Shown here: one piece after another, positions 8,346-17,082 of the stretch
How the letters are laid out: each line of letters starts with the position of its first letter
How positions within the stretch are numbered: the stretch's first letter is position 1
From: UBA6627 sp965248675
GTDB taxonomy: Bacteria > Chloroflexota > Dehalococcoidia > UBA2979
Direction: 5' to 3'
DNA length: 64,000 bases
Assembly: GCA_965248675.1 (NCBI GenBank)
Contig: CBDFJZ010000008.1
Location: 558,001 to 622,000 of the forward strand
Position numbers and translations under genes: made by a program
Notes under the pieces: generated by a model
The model's database searches: none
Seen by the model: the letters and a program-made list of their open reading frames with translations, nothing else
What the model was told of the DNA's origin: nothing

Positions 8346-10463
8346 GTGAGTCCCGAGGCCATCCCCGCCGTCGTCGCCTTCGACGAACCGCTCCCGACGG
8401 GGCTGGATGCGCGTGCTGTTCTCGGCGGCAAGGGTGCCGGCCTCGCGGAGATGACCGCGCTCGGTCTGCCGGTGCCGCCGGGTTTCGTGATCACCACCGA
8501 CGCCTGCCGACGCTACCTCGCGGGTGGCTGGCCCGCGTCCCTTGATGACGACGTCGCGAGGCAACTCGCTCACATCGAGGAGCGGACCGAGCGGCGGTTC
8601 GGCGACGCGGCAGCTCCGCTGCTCGTCTCAGTGCGGTCGGGCGCGCCCGTCTCGATGCCCGGGATGATGGACACGGTGCTGAACGTTGGCATCACGCCAT
8701 CGATTCGCGATCGCCTGGCCGAGGAGAGCCGCAACCCCGAGTTCGCCGAGGACACCTGGCAGCGGTTCCGCTCCGCATACGCGGAGACCGTCCTCGACGA
8801 TGCTGACCCGGATCCGGCCGCCATCCCCGAGGATCCGCACGACCAGCTGCGCGCGGTGATCGAGGCGGTGTTCCGCTCGTGGCACTCCGACCGCGCACAC
8901 GTCTTTCGCGAGCGCGAAGGGATCGACGAGCGCCTCGGGACAGCGGTGACGGTGCAGGCGATGGTCTTCGGCAACCTCGACGAGCGATCCGGAACCGGCG
9001 TGGTGTTCACGCGCGATCCGGCGAACGGTGAGGCGCGACCGTATGGCGACTACCTTCCGCGCGCACAGGGCGAGGACGTCGCCGCCGGCACGCACGCCGT
9101 GGCCGGCCTCGATGCGTTGCAGGCCGCGCTGCCTGACGCCCATGCCGCGCTACTCGAGGCGCTCGCCATCCTCGAGCAGCACTATCGCGACATCTGCGAC
9201 GTCGAGTTCACGGTGAGCGAGGGCGAGCTCTACATCCTCCAGACGCGGATCGGACGGCGCAGCCCGCTCGCGGCGGTCCGCGCGGCGGTCGCGATGGCCG
9301 ACAACCCGGGCTTCCCGCTGACCCGCGCAGAAGCGGTCGCCCGCATCGACCAGCAGACGCTGCGCGCAGTTGCCGAGGCCGCCGGCATCGATCCCGGCGC
9401 GCGGCCGGTTGCCTCGGGGCTCGCGGTGTCGCCCGGCGTCGGTGTCGGCGTACTCTGCTGCGATCCGGACCGCGCCGCCGACCTCGCGTCGCGGGGCATC
9501 GACGCCATCCTCGCGCGGGCGGAGACCTCGCCGGCGGATGTGCAGGGAATGGTCGGCGCAGCCGGAATCGTGACCACGCTCGGCGGCGTGGCCAGCCACG
9601 CCGCCGTCGTCGCGCGAAGCTGGGCGATCCCGGCCGTGACGAGCCTCGAGGAAACCGAGGTGCTGGCGACGGGCATCCGTGCCGGCGAGACGTTCATCGC
9701 CGAGGGCGAAACGGTCACCGTGGACGGCGCCACGGGCGCGCTCTACACCGGCGACCATCGGCGCGCGGGCGCCGACGAGGTCCCCGAGGTGCGCACGCTC
9801 CGGGGGTGGGCGCAGGAGCTGGGCGTGGAACCGGGCGGCGGCGGCGACGATACCCGTGAGCAGGGTCGAGACGCCGACGTCACGCTGCTGGCGCTGGCGC
9901 GCACGGTTCAGTTGAAGGGCCTGTGCACGCGGGAGCGCGCGGCACAGGCGCTGTCGACCGCCCAACACCGGATCGAGGCGCTGCTGGTCGATCACGGCTC
10001 GCTATTCAACGACACGGGACGCGGGGTCGCCTTGAGCGCGGACGGGCGCGGGTGGCTCGATGATGAGCTGGCACGGGAACGCGACGCGGCGGATCAGATC
10101 AAGCTGAACGCGAGCTACGAGCGGTTCATGGCGCTGAACCACGAGTTCAAGCGGCTGGTCAGCGAGTGGCAGACGACCTCGGCCGCCGGCTACAGCGCGG
10201 ACGAGTGGGACGAGCTCGTGAGAGGCGTGATGGCGATCGACCAGCTGGTGCAGCCACTGATCGGCGAGGCCGCCGGTTGCGTCGCACGGTTAGAGGGTTA
10301 CGGGGCGCGGTTCCAGCAGGCGCTCACCTCGATGCGCGACGGCGAGGCCTCGATGCTGGCGTCGCCGCTCGAGGACAGCTACCACACGGTGTGGTTCGAG
10401 TTCCATGAGGAGTTGATCGGGGCGTGCGGTCGGCATCGCGCGACCGAGGAAGCCGCAAGATAG
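8346..10463 (+). CDS. PPDK-like protein: ATP-grasp plus phosphohistidine domain, no TIM barrel
   Basis: About 705 residues from GTG 8346, which GGAGGGG 5 bases upstream favours over GTG 8325. The N-terminal ATP-binding domain of pyruvate phosphate dikinase is clear: VLGGKGAGLAEM, VSVRSGAPVSMPGMMDTVLN, GTGVVFTRDP, and the Glu-rich end VEFTVSEGELYILQTR. The phosphohistidine domain follows (GGVASHAAVVARSWAIP, about residue 420). The C-terminal PEP/pyruvate TIM barrel of PPDK (about 350 residues) is missing and replaced by about 200 residues of helical sequence rich in Glu/Arg. Related short PPDKs are known from actinobacteria. It probably forms a pair with the preceding gene. Making pyruvate from PEP is unlikely without the barrel. 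Confidence 0.85.
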   Translation: MSPEAIPAVVAFDEPLPTGLDARAVLGGKGAGLAEMTALGLPVPPGFVITTDACRRYLAGGWPASLDDDVARQLAHIEERTERRFGDAAAPLLVSVRSGAPVSMPGMMDTVLNVGITPSIRDRLAEESRNPEFAEDTWQRFRSAYAETVLDDADPDPAAIPEDPHDQLRAVIEAVFRSWHSDRAHVFREREGIDERLGTAVTVQAMVFGNLDERSGTGVVFTRDPANGEARPYGDYLPRAQGEDVAAGTHAVAGLDALQAALPDAHAALLEALAILEQHYRDICDVEFTVSEGELYILQTRIGRRSPLAAVRAAVAMADNPGFPLTRAEAVARIDQQTLRAVAEAAGIDPGARPVASGLAVSPGVGVGVLCCDPDRAADLASRGIDAILARAETSPADVQGMVGAAGIVTTLGGVASHAAVVARSWAIPAVTSLEETEVLATGIRAGETFIAEGETVTVDGATGALYTGDHRRAGADEVPEVRTLRGWAQELGVEPGGGGDDTREQGRDADVTLLALARTVQLKGLCTRERAAQALSTAQHRIEALLVDHGSLFNDTGRGVALSADGRGWLDDELARERDAADQIKLNASYERFMALNHEFKRLVSEWQTTSAAGYSADEWDELVRGVMAIDQLVQPLIGEAAGCVARLEGYGARFQQALTSMRDGEASMLASPLEDSYHTVWFEFHEELIGACGRHRATEEAAR

Positions 10464-10500
10464 CGAATCAGCTGCGAGCAGTTGACGCTCGGACGTGTGC

Positions 10501-10564
10501 GTACAAGTTCGTACTGAGTCGTACGGATGCGTCCCAACGAGTACAGATGAAGGACCTTGAGTAC
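10501..10564. repeat. GTAC tetramers phased at 10-bp steps
   Basis: The palindrome GTAC starts at 10501, 10511, 10521, 10541 and 10561, that is at exact multiples of 10 bp, with a degenerate GTCC at 10531. The array fills the 132 bp gap between two convergent genes. No coding frame of note is seen in it. Confidence 0.6.
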
Positions 10565-10595
10565 CCTGACCCCCGGAGCTCTCTGAAGATGCGCC

Positions 10596-11069
10596 TCAGC
10601 GGGCGTCCCAGGAGAAGTCGAGATCCATCCACCGGTGCTCGATCCCCGCATCGAGGAAGACCTCGCCGCGCGCCTCGTAGCCGAGTCGATCGTAGAACGG
10701 CATCGCGTGGAGCTGCGCGGCGAGCGTGGTGCCCGGTCGCCCGAGGCGGCGTGCCTCGTCTTGCAGCGCTTCCATCACCACTCGGCCGGCACCCGTGCGC
10801 CGCTGCTCAATGAGGACGGCGACGCGGCCGACGTGAGCGCGCTCCTCGGGCGGCTCGTCGAGGAGGAGGCGGCCGGTGGCGATCGGTGCGCCGTCGAGGC
10901 GGACGAGCATATGGACGCAGTCCTCGACGGTCGTCGGATCGTCGTCGAAGTGGTCGATCTCCTCGTCTTCGGGCACGTGCTGCTCGTCGATGAAGACGGC
11001 GCGGCGGATCTCGAGCGCGTCGGCGAGCTCCTCGAGGGTTTCGATGCGGGTGACGGTGAGGTCGGGCAT
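10596..11069 (-). CDS. GNAT-family N-acetyltransferase (ElaA-like)
   Basis: A 157-residue single-domain acetyltransferase using acetyl-CoA. The N-terminal VFIDEQHVPEDEEIDHFD segment is typical of the ElaA/YjcF-type subgroup. Motif A appears as VGRVAVLIEQRRTGAGRVVMEAL, with the pyrophosphate-binding R-x-x-G-x-G-like loop, and the C-terminal motif is HAMPFYDRLGYEARGEVFLDAGI. Acceptor unknown. The start codon at 11069 sits 6 bases after TAGGCT, so it may be leaderless. The gene begins 9 bases after the true end of the hydrolase upstream on the same strand. Confidence 0.88.
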   Translation of the reverse strand: MPDLTVTRIETLEELADALEIRRAVFIDEQHVPEDEEIDHFDDDPTTVEDCVHMLVRLDGAPIATGRLLLDEPPEERAHVGRVAVLIEQRRTGAGRVVMEALQDEARRLGRPGTTLAAQLHAMPFYDRLGYEARGEVFLDAGIEHRWMDLDFSWDAR

Positions 11070-11078
11070 GTGCGCAGC

Positions 11079-11867
11079 CTACCGGCGATCGGGCTGCAGG
11101 CGCTCGACGAAGCGGCGGATCATCGCGACGAGCTGATCGGGCGCCTCGAGCTGGACGAAGTGGCCGCAGAGCGCCGCCTAGGCGTAGGCGGCGCGCGGCA
11201 GGATCTCGTGGACGGCGGCGGCGGGGCGCAGGCTGTGGCCGCCGTCGACGTAGAGGACGGGCTGGCGGACCTGCCTGGCGATCGCCGGGACGTTCGCGGT
11301 GAGCGTCGCGCGCCAGGAGGCGAGAGCGGCGTGCTCGGGCGTGCGGGCGGCCTCGGTGATGACGCGTTCGGCGAGGGCGGCGTCGCGCGGGTCGGGGAAG
11401 AAGTTGGCGTAGAAGGCGATCATCGCCTCGTCGTAGGGCGGGTCGGCGAGGGCGCGCCAGAGGTCGGTCCGTTCGACGTCGCGGGCGGTCGCGTACTGGT
11501 CGAGGGCGCCGTCGACCATCACGACGCCGCTGACGAGGCGCGGGTGCCGGCGCGCCAGTTCGAGGGCGACCGTGCTCCCCATCGAGTGACCGACGACGAC
11601 CGCGTTGCGAATGCGACGCGAGCGGGCCAGCGCGGCCGTATCGTCGGCGAACTGGCGCATCGAGTAGCCGTCGGGCGGCGCCGCGGACCGGCCGTGTCCC
11701 CTCAGATCGAGCCGGAGCACGCGGTAGTGGCGGGACAGCGGGCCCGCGACGGGTTGCCAGTGATCGAGGCGAGAGGCCCAGCCATGGATCAGGATGATGG
11801 CCGGACCGCCCTCGCCAGCCTCGCGATAGTTGAGCTGGACGCGGTCGGGGGTGCGGTAGGCCGGCAT
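11079..11867 (-). CDS. Alpha/beta hydrolase interrupted by an in-frame TAG
   Basis: An alpha/beta-hydrolase-fold enzyme of about 262 residues: oxyanion segment LIHGWASRLDHW, nucleophile elbow VVGHSMGST with catalytic Ser, and a late Asp region (VLYVDGGHSL). Codon 230 (11180-11178) is TAG. The same frame then reads AALCGHFVQLEAPDQL and ends at 11079, just where the family's C-terminus should be. Truncation at TAG would remove the catalytic His of CGHF, six codons later. Relatives usually carry a Glu or similar residue there, so a single GAG-to-TAG change explains it. The product is probably inactive unless the stop is suppressed or is a sequence error. Confidence 0.75.
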
Positions 11868-11923
11868 CGCGAACTCCCGGCAGCTTTGGACGAGATGTCT
11901 CAGGGCGTACGATAGCGCGCGCG

Positions 11924-12088
11924 ATGATCCGCGCAGCCGTCGAGCAACTGATCTGGCTCCTCGGTCAGGAGAAGCGGAAGATCCTCGACGTGATGATCGC
12001 GCACGACTTCTACCACGCGGGCGAGATCAACCACATCCGGGCGACGCTGCAGCGTCGCGACCGATGGGCGCACCTGCCTCGGGACTAG
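11924..12088 (+). pseudogene. C-terminal tail of a DinB-family gene
   Basis: A 54-codon frame from ATG 11924 reads EQLIWLLGQEKRKILDVMIA and then HDFYHAGEINHIRATLQ. This is the last helix and metal-binding His region of DinB/YfiT-like four-helix proteins, which are normally about 160 residues. Nothing upstream in any frame resembles the missing helices. Its TAG overlaps the end of the convergent gene by 4 bases. It could be expressed as a small peptide but is best read as a relic. Confidence 0.5.
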
Positions 12089-12879
12089 CGCCGGCGCGCT
12101 CCCGTCGATCGGCGGCCGCCGAAGAGTGTGAAGCTGGCGAGCGAAATCATCAACAGCACAACGGCGATCGATCCGCCCTCGGTAGTGGCGGTCCCAGCGT
12201 TTCCGCCCTGAGCGGGGGCAGGGCTGCTCCCGCCGGACGCGGCCGGCCGGGTATCGCGGAACCCGAGGAACCCGTCCGCGTTGGTATTCAGCGATGGGTC
12301 GTCAACCTCCAGGCCCGCAGGCGCCACAAACAGGTCGGCCTCAACGGCGCTGAGCGAAGCCTCGCATGGATCGATCGCGATCCCGATCCGCGCGAACGCG
12401 GTGACCAGGGCGGCTCCGAGCGCGTCGGCGATCGCCTCAGTCTCCGCGGACGCGGCGGCGGGCGGCGTCCAGATCCGGCAGCGGCGCGCCTGCTCGAACT
12501 GCGAGGTGCCGCGGGGTGCCGCAACGCCGCCCGCGGCGAGCAGAACCTCGGCCGACTCAACGGGCTGTCCCTCGGCCGCCGCTCGGATCTCGTCGTCGGA
12601 GTAGACCAGCCCCTGCCCCTCGAGACCGGCCGCCTCGATGACCTGCGGCTCGTCGATGAGGATCGCAAACGCGGTTGCGACGCGCTCGTCGGCGAAGATG
12701 TATCGACGGGAGAAGGACCACGCGAGGTCGCCCGTCGCCGACGATTGCTGCGCCGTGATCGCGGAGACCAGGCGCGGCTGAGCCGGCGAGTCTGCATCCG
12801 CGGGCGCCGGCAGCAGCGCAAGACCGAGTGCGGCGAACACAACGACGGCGGCGAAGCGACGAACACAGCGGTAGCTCAT
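12085..12879 (-). CDS. Hypothetical secreted, C-terminally membrane-anchored protein
   Basis: 264 residues. There is a clear signal peptide (RRFAAVVVFAALGLALLPAPADA, about residues 8-30), an extracytoplasmic domain with two Cys (residues about 134 and 170), a Ser/Gly/Pro-rich linker (about 210-232) and a single C-terminal hydrophobic helix (SIAVVLLMISLASFTLFGG) followed by a basic tail. This is the topology of a surface domain held by a C-terminal anchor. The domain contains FSRRYIFADERVATAFAILI. I do not recognise its family. Confidence 0.7.
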   Translation of the reverse strand: MSYRCVRRFAAVVVFAALGLALLPAPADADSPAQPRLVSAITAQQSSATGDLAWSFSRRYIFADERVATAFAILIDEPQVIEAAGLEGQGLVYSDDEIRAAAEGQPVESAEVLLAAGGVAAPRGTSQFEQARRCRIWTPPAAASAETEAIADALGAALVTAFARIGIAIDPCEASLSAVEADLFVAPAGLEVDDPSLNTNADGFLGFRDTRPAASGGSSPAPAQGGNAGTATTEGGSIAVVLLMISLASFTLFGGRRSTGARRR

Positions 12880-12927
12880 CTTGCTCGAACGCCTGGAAAC
12901 GCGCCCTAGTTCCCGACGCGGGCACCG

Positions 12928-14118
12928 CTAGCCGAGCGCCTTCTGCAGCTCCGCGGCGAGGTTCCCGCGCCGACCAGCACGCACCGCCTCGACGCCGAGC
13001 CAGGCAGCCATCGTCCGCAGCTCCGCCGCCAGCTCCGACGCCGCCCGCGGCGCATGCGCGCCGGCCTCGAGGTGGGCCGCCTGCGCACGCAGCACCGAGG
13101 CCTGCCGATCGGCTTTGAGGTCGACGCGCGCGACCAGCTCGCCGTCGAGCATGAAGGGCATGACGTAGTAGCCGTACTGGCGTTTCGGCTCGGGGACATA
13201 GATCTCGATCGTGTAGTCGAAATCGAAGAGGCGGCTCGCTCGCTCGCGGAGCCACACGACCGGATCGAACGGGGTGAGCAGCGCGCGTCCTTCGATCCGT
13301 CGTGGGAGCTTCGCTTCCGGGTGCTTGTAGGCGGGCTGCTTCCAGCCTTCGACCCGCACCCGTTCGAGGCGTCCTGAGTCAACCAGCTCCTCGAAGCGGG
13401 GGCGCGCCCGGGGGACCTTGATCCGGTAGTAGTCGGCGAGGTCCTTCGCGGTGCCGATACCGTGCGCCTCGGCGGCGAGCAGCAATAGCCGACGGTGCGC
13501 TTCCTCGGTGGGCGGAGTCGGCTGCTGGAGGACGTGGTCCGGAAGCACTCGCTCCGTCATGTCGTAGACGCGGGTGAAGCCGCGGCGCTCGTGGGTCGTG
13601 AGCTCGCCGGTTCGGAAGTGCCACTCGAGCGCGACCTTGCCGGGGCCGTAGCCCCACCACGGGCCCGTCCGCTCGCCCGGCTCGTCGAGGTCGGCCACGG
13701 TAAGGGGTCCGTTGCCGCGAACCTCTTCCAGGACGGCGTCGGCGTAGCCCGGCTGGTCACGGAGGAGCTGGGCCGAGCGGTAGCGTGGTTTCGCCTCGGT
13801 CATGCGGTGACGAAACAGGGAATGGTGCTCGACCGGCAGCAACGAGGCCTCGTGACCCCAGTACTCGAACATCTCTCGCCGCTTGAACGCGAGGTCGTGG
13901 AGCAGGTTCCGCGGATACGGGCCCAGCCTCGAAAAGAAGGGCATGTAGTGGGAGCGGACCACGACGTTCACGGAGTCGAGCTGGAGCAGCTTGATCCGCC
14001 GTAGCACGCGACGCAGGTGCCGTACGTCCACGCGACCGGTCGGTCGGGGGTCGGCGAACCCCTGCGCTGCGAGCGCGATGCGGCGCGCTTCGTCGTTCGA
14101 CAGCTCAGCGCGAGGCAT
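12928..14118 (-). CDS. YcaQ/AlkZ-type winged-helix DNA glycosylase
   Basis: 396 residues, full length for the family (HTH_42, formerly DUF1006). E. coli YcaQ and Streptomyces AlkZ unhook interstrand DNA crosslinks by base excision. Visible are the N-terminal helix LSNDEARRIALAAQGF, the strand-helix LLQLDSVNVVVRSHYMPFFS containing the Q-x-D motif expected of the catalytic site, RREMFEYWGHEASLLP, and the C-terminal domain with DPVVWLRERASRLFDFDY and KRQYGYYVMPFML. The ATG at 14118 starts MPRAELSNDEARRI. It is the last gene of a probable DLH - LLM - YcaQ operon, 17 bases after the LLM stop. Confidence 0.88.
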   Translation of the reverse strand: MPRAELSNDEARRIALAAQGFADPRPTGRVDVRHLRRVLRRIKLLQLDSVNVVVRSHYMPFFSRLGPYPRNLLHDLAFKRREMFEYWGHEASLLPVEHHSLFRHRMTEAKPRYRSAQLLRDQPGYADAVLEEVRGNGPLTVADLDEPGERTGPWWGYGPGKVALEWHFRTGELTTHERRGFTRVYDMTERVLPDHVLQQPTPPTEEAHRRLLLLAAEAHGIGTAKDLADYYRIKVPRARPRFEELVDSGRLERVRVEGWKQPAYKHPEAKLPRRIEGRALLTPFDPVVWLRERASRLFDFDYTIEIYVPEPKRQYGYYVMPFMLDGELVARVDLKADRQASVLRAQAAHLEAGAHAPRAASELAAELRTMAAWLGVEAVRAGRRGNLAAELQKALG

Positions 14119-14135
14119 GCGGGTCGGCGCCGGCG

Positions 14136-15044
14136 CTAGCGGAAGGCCGAGGCGACCTCGCTCTGGAATTGGTCGGCAGCCGCCTTCGCTCGATCGGCGT
14201 TGCCGTCGACGCGGAGCGAGAAGATCGGCACCACCAGCTCGTCGACGCCGGCGTCGGCGTACTCCTGCACCAGCGCCTGCAGCTCCGAGGCCGACCCGGC
14301 CAGCACCCGCGGATTCCGTTCGCGAGACTGCCCCGCCTCTGCCGGATAGTCGGTGACGTGGAACATCGCGTTGGCCGATTTGCGGATTTCGGCCGGATCG
14401 CGGGCGAGCTCCTGGCAGTGCCGCTCGAGCACGCCGATCTTGTGACGGAGCACCTCGGGCGATCCCCAGACGTTCCACTCGTCCGCGTACTGGGCGGCGA
14501 TTCGCATGGTGACGCGCTCGCCACCGCCGCCGATCAGCAGCGGCGGACCGGGGCGCTGCACCGGCTTGGGCGCCAAGGGCGCGTTCGCGAGCTGGTAGAA
14601 CTTCCCGTCGAAGTCGGTGCGCTCGTCCGCGAAGAGACCGCGGATCACCTGGACGGCTTCCTCGAGGCGACGAAGCCGCCCGCCGACGGTGTAGAACGGA
14701 ATGCCGTAGGCCTCGTGCTCGTTCTGCTGCCAGGCCGAGCCGATCCCGAGCACAAGCCGGCCATCGCTGATCAGATCGATCTGCGCCGCCATCTTCGCGA
14801 GCACGGCGGGGTGGCGGTAGGTGTTGCCGGTGACCATGGTCCCGAGGCGGATGCGCGGCACGGTGGCCGCCAGCGCCGCGAGGGCGGTCCAGGCCTCGCC
14901 GGTTGGGCCGCTGTTGTCCTCCTGGTTCGGCATGAAGTGATCGGCGATCCAGACGCCGTCCCAGCCGCCCTGCTCCACGTGCTGCGCGAAGTCTCGCAGC
15001 GGCTCCCACGCTCCCGGTTGGTTCGGCCACGCGCTGAACTGCAT
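14136..15044 (-). CDS. LLM-class F420-dependent oxidoreductase
   Basis: A 302-residue luciferase-like (beta/alpha)8 protein. Its opening, MQFSAWPNQPGAWEPLRDFA, and the segments DGVWIADHFMPN, IRLGTMVTGNTYRHPAVLAK, GRLVLGIGSAWQQNEHEAYG and PPLLIGGGGERVTMRIAAQY are typical of the F420-binding branch. The enzyme would transfer hydride between F420 and an unknown substrate. The start at 15044 is chosen because the family begins at this point; the frame extends further upstream without support. It lies between a dienelactone hydrolase and YcaQ, same strand, with gaps of 41 and 17 bp. Confidence 0.88.
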   Translation of the reverse strand: MQFSAWPNQPGAWEPLRDFAQHVEQGGWDGVWIADHFMPNQEDNSGPTGEAWTALAALAATVPRIRLGTMVTGNTYRHPAVLAKMAAQIDLISDGRLVLGIGSAWQQNEHEAYGIPFYTVGGRLRRLEEAVQVIRGLFADERTDFDGKFYQLANAPLAPKPVQRPGPPLLIGGGGERVTMRIAAQYADEWNVWGSPEVLRHKIGVLERHCQELARDPAEIRKSANAMFHVTDYPAEAGQSRERNPRVLAGSASELQALVQEYADAGVDELVVPIFSLRVDGNADRAKAAADQFQSEVASAFR

Positions 15045-15085
15045 CGGTCGTCCGTTCCGTTGGTCTCGCCGGCTGCTGGTCGCGA

Positions 15086-15871
15086 TCAGTCGCCGACGGC
15101 GACCGCCGAGTATTGCTCGATGAAGCGCAGGATCCGCTCCCATGCATCTTGCGACTCGTCCACGTACTCCTCGAAGCCGCGGTCGAAGAACGAATGTGGC
15201 GCGCCGTCGTAGGTGCAGATCTCGTGCGGGTGATCGACGGCCTGCATCGCGGCCTCGAACTTCTCCACCTCTTCGCGCGGAATGCCCTGATCGGCGCCGC
15301 CCATCAGACCGAGGATCGGCGCCTCGAAGCGAGGGACGAGGTCGACGCTGGCGAGCGCCCCCTGCGGGAAGCCTTCGCGGGTTGGGTGTCCGTAGAAGCC
15401 GATCGCGCCCGACAGGCCGTGTCCGTTTGCCGACTGTGCCCAGGAGGCGCTCCCGCCGTAGCAGAAGCCAACGGTGAACACCTCGCGGGTCTCGCTGCCG
15501 GGGGCGGAGCGCAGGGAGGCGACGCAGGCGGCGACGTCGGCCTTGACGCCGTCGAAGGTGGTCTGGTCGATGTGCTCGCGGAACTCGAAGTCCGCATCAC
15601 GCTTCCCCACGCGGGCGCTGCGCCCGAAGTAGTCCATCGCGATTGCGTCATAGCCACGCTCGGCGAAGCGAAGCGCGAGCTCCTCGTAGAAGGAGAAGAG
15701 GCCACGGACGTCGGGCATCACAACGACGGCGGGGCCGAGCGGCTCCTCTGCGCGTGCGACGAAGGCGGCGAATGCGGTGCCGTCGCTCGCGGTGAGCGTC
15801 ACGTCCTCGGTATCGATCGCCGCGCCGGCGATCGGCGGGATCGGTGGTTTGGAGTCATATGGGAAGCACAT
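15086..15871 (-). CDS. Dienelactone hydrolase family protein
   Basis: 261 residues with the DLH triad: Cys137 in TVGFCYGGSASW, Asp194 in GLMGGADQGIP and His226 in DGAPHSFFDR. Known members hydrolyse dienelactones or other small esters; many bacterial paralogues have unassigned substrates. An N-terminal extension of about 20 residues (KPPIPPIAGAAI) precedes the domain. First gene of the DLH - LLM - YcaQ group. Confidence 0.9.
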   Translation of the reverse strand: MCFPYDSKPPIPPIAGAAIDTEDVTLTASDGTAFAAFVARAEEPLGPAVVVMPDVRGLFSFYEELALRFAERGYDAIAMDYFGRSARVGKRDADFEFREHIDQTTFDGVKADVAACVASLRSAPGSETREVFTVGFCYGGSASWAQSANGHGLSGAIGFYGHPTREGFPQGALASVDLVPRFEAPILGLMGGADQGIPREEVEKFEAAMQAVDHPHEICTYDGAPHSFFDRGFEEYVDESQDAWERILRFIEQYSAVAVGD

Positions 15872-15978
15872 CGGAGACCCCCGCGCTGCGCGACGAAGGC
15901 GGCCGAAGTCGACCGCCGGGACACGATACTACGTCGGGAGCGAAGGCAACCGGCAGTGGGCCCGCGGGCGCTGGCCCC

Positions 15979-16980
15979 TTACGCGTCGGCCAGCAGTCCC
16001 TCGTGCTCGAGCGCGGTCCTGACGAAGAGCTGGTGCAGCTCGGCGCGTCGGGACACCGCCTGGTTCTGCTGGCCCATCTCGATCAAGACCGGGACGAGGC
16101 CCGGGACGAAGCTGCCGATCCCGAGCGACGAGGTTCCGCCGCGGGGCCACGAAGGATCGAAGGTTGGGCGCTGCACCAGGCCCGTGCCCCGGAAGCGATT
16201 GCGGTCGCGCATCGCGAGTTGCTCACGCTCGCTGATCTGCTCGTTCACGGCGGCGACGACCACCTCGATCCGTCCGGACTCGCCGCCGGCGCCGCCCCTG
16301 GTCACGGTCTGACCGAGGAACGCGGTGCCATCCTGCGTGCGCTCGTTGAAGAAGCCCCAGGACTCGTGGAGGTCGAGCAGCAGATCGACCTCGAACTCGC
16401 GCGCGAGTTCGACGATCCGGTAGGCCATCCACTGCATCGGGAACGCGTTCGTCGACTCCAGCGGCACGCCGGGATAGAAGCGGTTGAGGTCGCCCAACTC
16501 CGCGGAGGTTCGCTCGCCCGCCTCGATCGCGAGCACGTTCGCCCGCGGGATGACGGTGAGGATGCCGCGGTCGGGCATCCAGCTCGCGATCTCGTCGGTC
16601 GCGCCCCAGCCGCCGGGCTCGTTGCCGTGCACTCCGCCCAGCACCATCACGCTCGGACCGGGCTCCCCGCTGCGGTTGATGTAGACGGGGGTCTCCCACG
16701 GCGTGCCGGGGAGCGCCAGCCGCTCGAGCTGACGGCGGTCGCCGCGCACTGCCGCCCAGCGCGCGCCAGGACCGGGAGGCGCCGGAGGTGGCGGAACCTG
16801 GGTCGCGATCGCCAGCGGTTGCTCCGGGGGCAGAATCGAGCCGGCGGCGGTGGCGGCCGTCGTGACTTCGCGTTCCTCGGGAGCGGTGCCGCAGGCCGCG
16901 AGGAACGTGGCGCCGGCGAGCGACCCCGCGAGTCCGAGGAAGCGCCGCCGCGATGCGAGCCGCCTATTCGATCGATCCAT
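15979..16980 (-). CDS. Tat-exported lipoprotein, M14/aspartoacylase-like zinc enzyme
   Basis: About 333 residues from ATG 16980 (ATG 16989 is an alternative). The N-terminus has a twin-Arg motif followed by a lipobox (RRRFLGLAGSLAGATFLAAC), so the mature protein is probably Tat-exported and lipid-anchored. A Pro/Ala linker follows. The domain has the zinc ligands of the M14 carboxypeptidase/succinylglutamate desuccinylase group: His and Glu in GGVHGNEPGGW, and His in LLLDLHESWGF about 90 residues later. Late segments are FDPSWPRGGTSSLGIG and VPVLIEMGQ. It probably removes an acyl or amino-acid group outside the cytoplasm. A TANNNT-N7-ATG promoter supports the start. Confidence 0.8.
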   Translation of the reverse strand: MDRSNRRLASRRRFLGLAGSLAGATFLAACGTAPEEREVTTAATAAGSILPPEQPLAIATQVPPPPAPPGPGARWAAVRGDRRQLERLALPGTPWETPVYINRSGEPGPSVMVLGGVHGNEPGGWGATDEIASWMPDRGILTVIPRANVLAIEAGERTSAELGDLNRFYPGVPLESTNAFPMQWMAYRIVELAREFEVDLLLDLHESWGFFNERTQDGTAFLGQTVTRGGAGGESGRIEVVVAAVNEQISEREQLAMRDRNRFRGTGLVQRPTFDPSWPRGGTSSLGIGSFVPGLVPVLIEMGQQNQAVSRRAELHQLFVRTALEHEGLLADA

Positions 16981-16987
16981 CGATGTC

Positions 16988-16993
16988 ATCGTA
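16988..16993 (-). promoter_or_regulatory. Leaderless -10 element TACGAT
   Basis: On the minus strand TACGAT is followed by 7 bases (GACATCG) and then the ATG at 16980, matching the TANNNT-N7-ATG layout seen elsewhere in the window. Confidence 0.45.
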
Positions 16994-17082
16994 TCGGGAG
17001 CGGCCACGCAGTGACCGTGCGCAGTCGCGGAGTGAGCAGCTGCGACGGTGGGCGGAACCATGCACCAGCGCGAACCGAGCTA

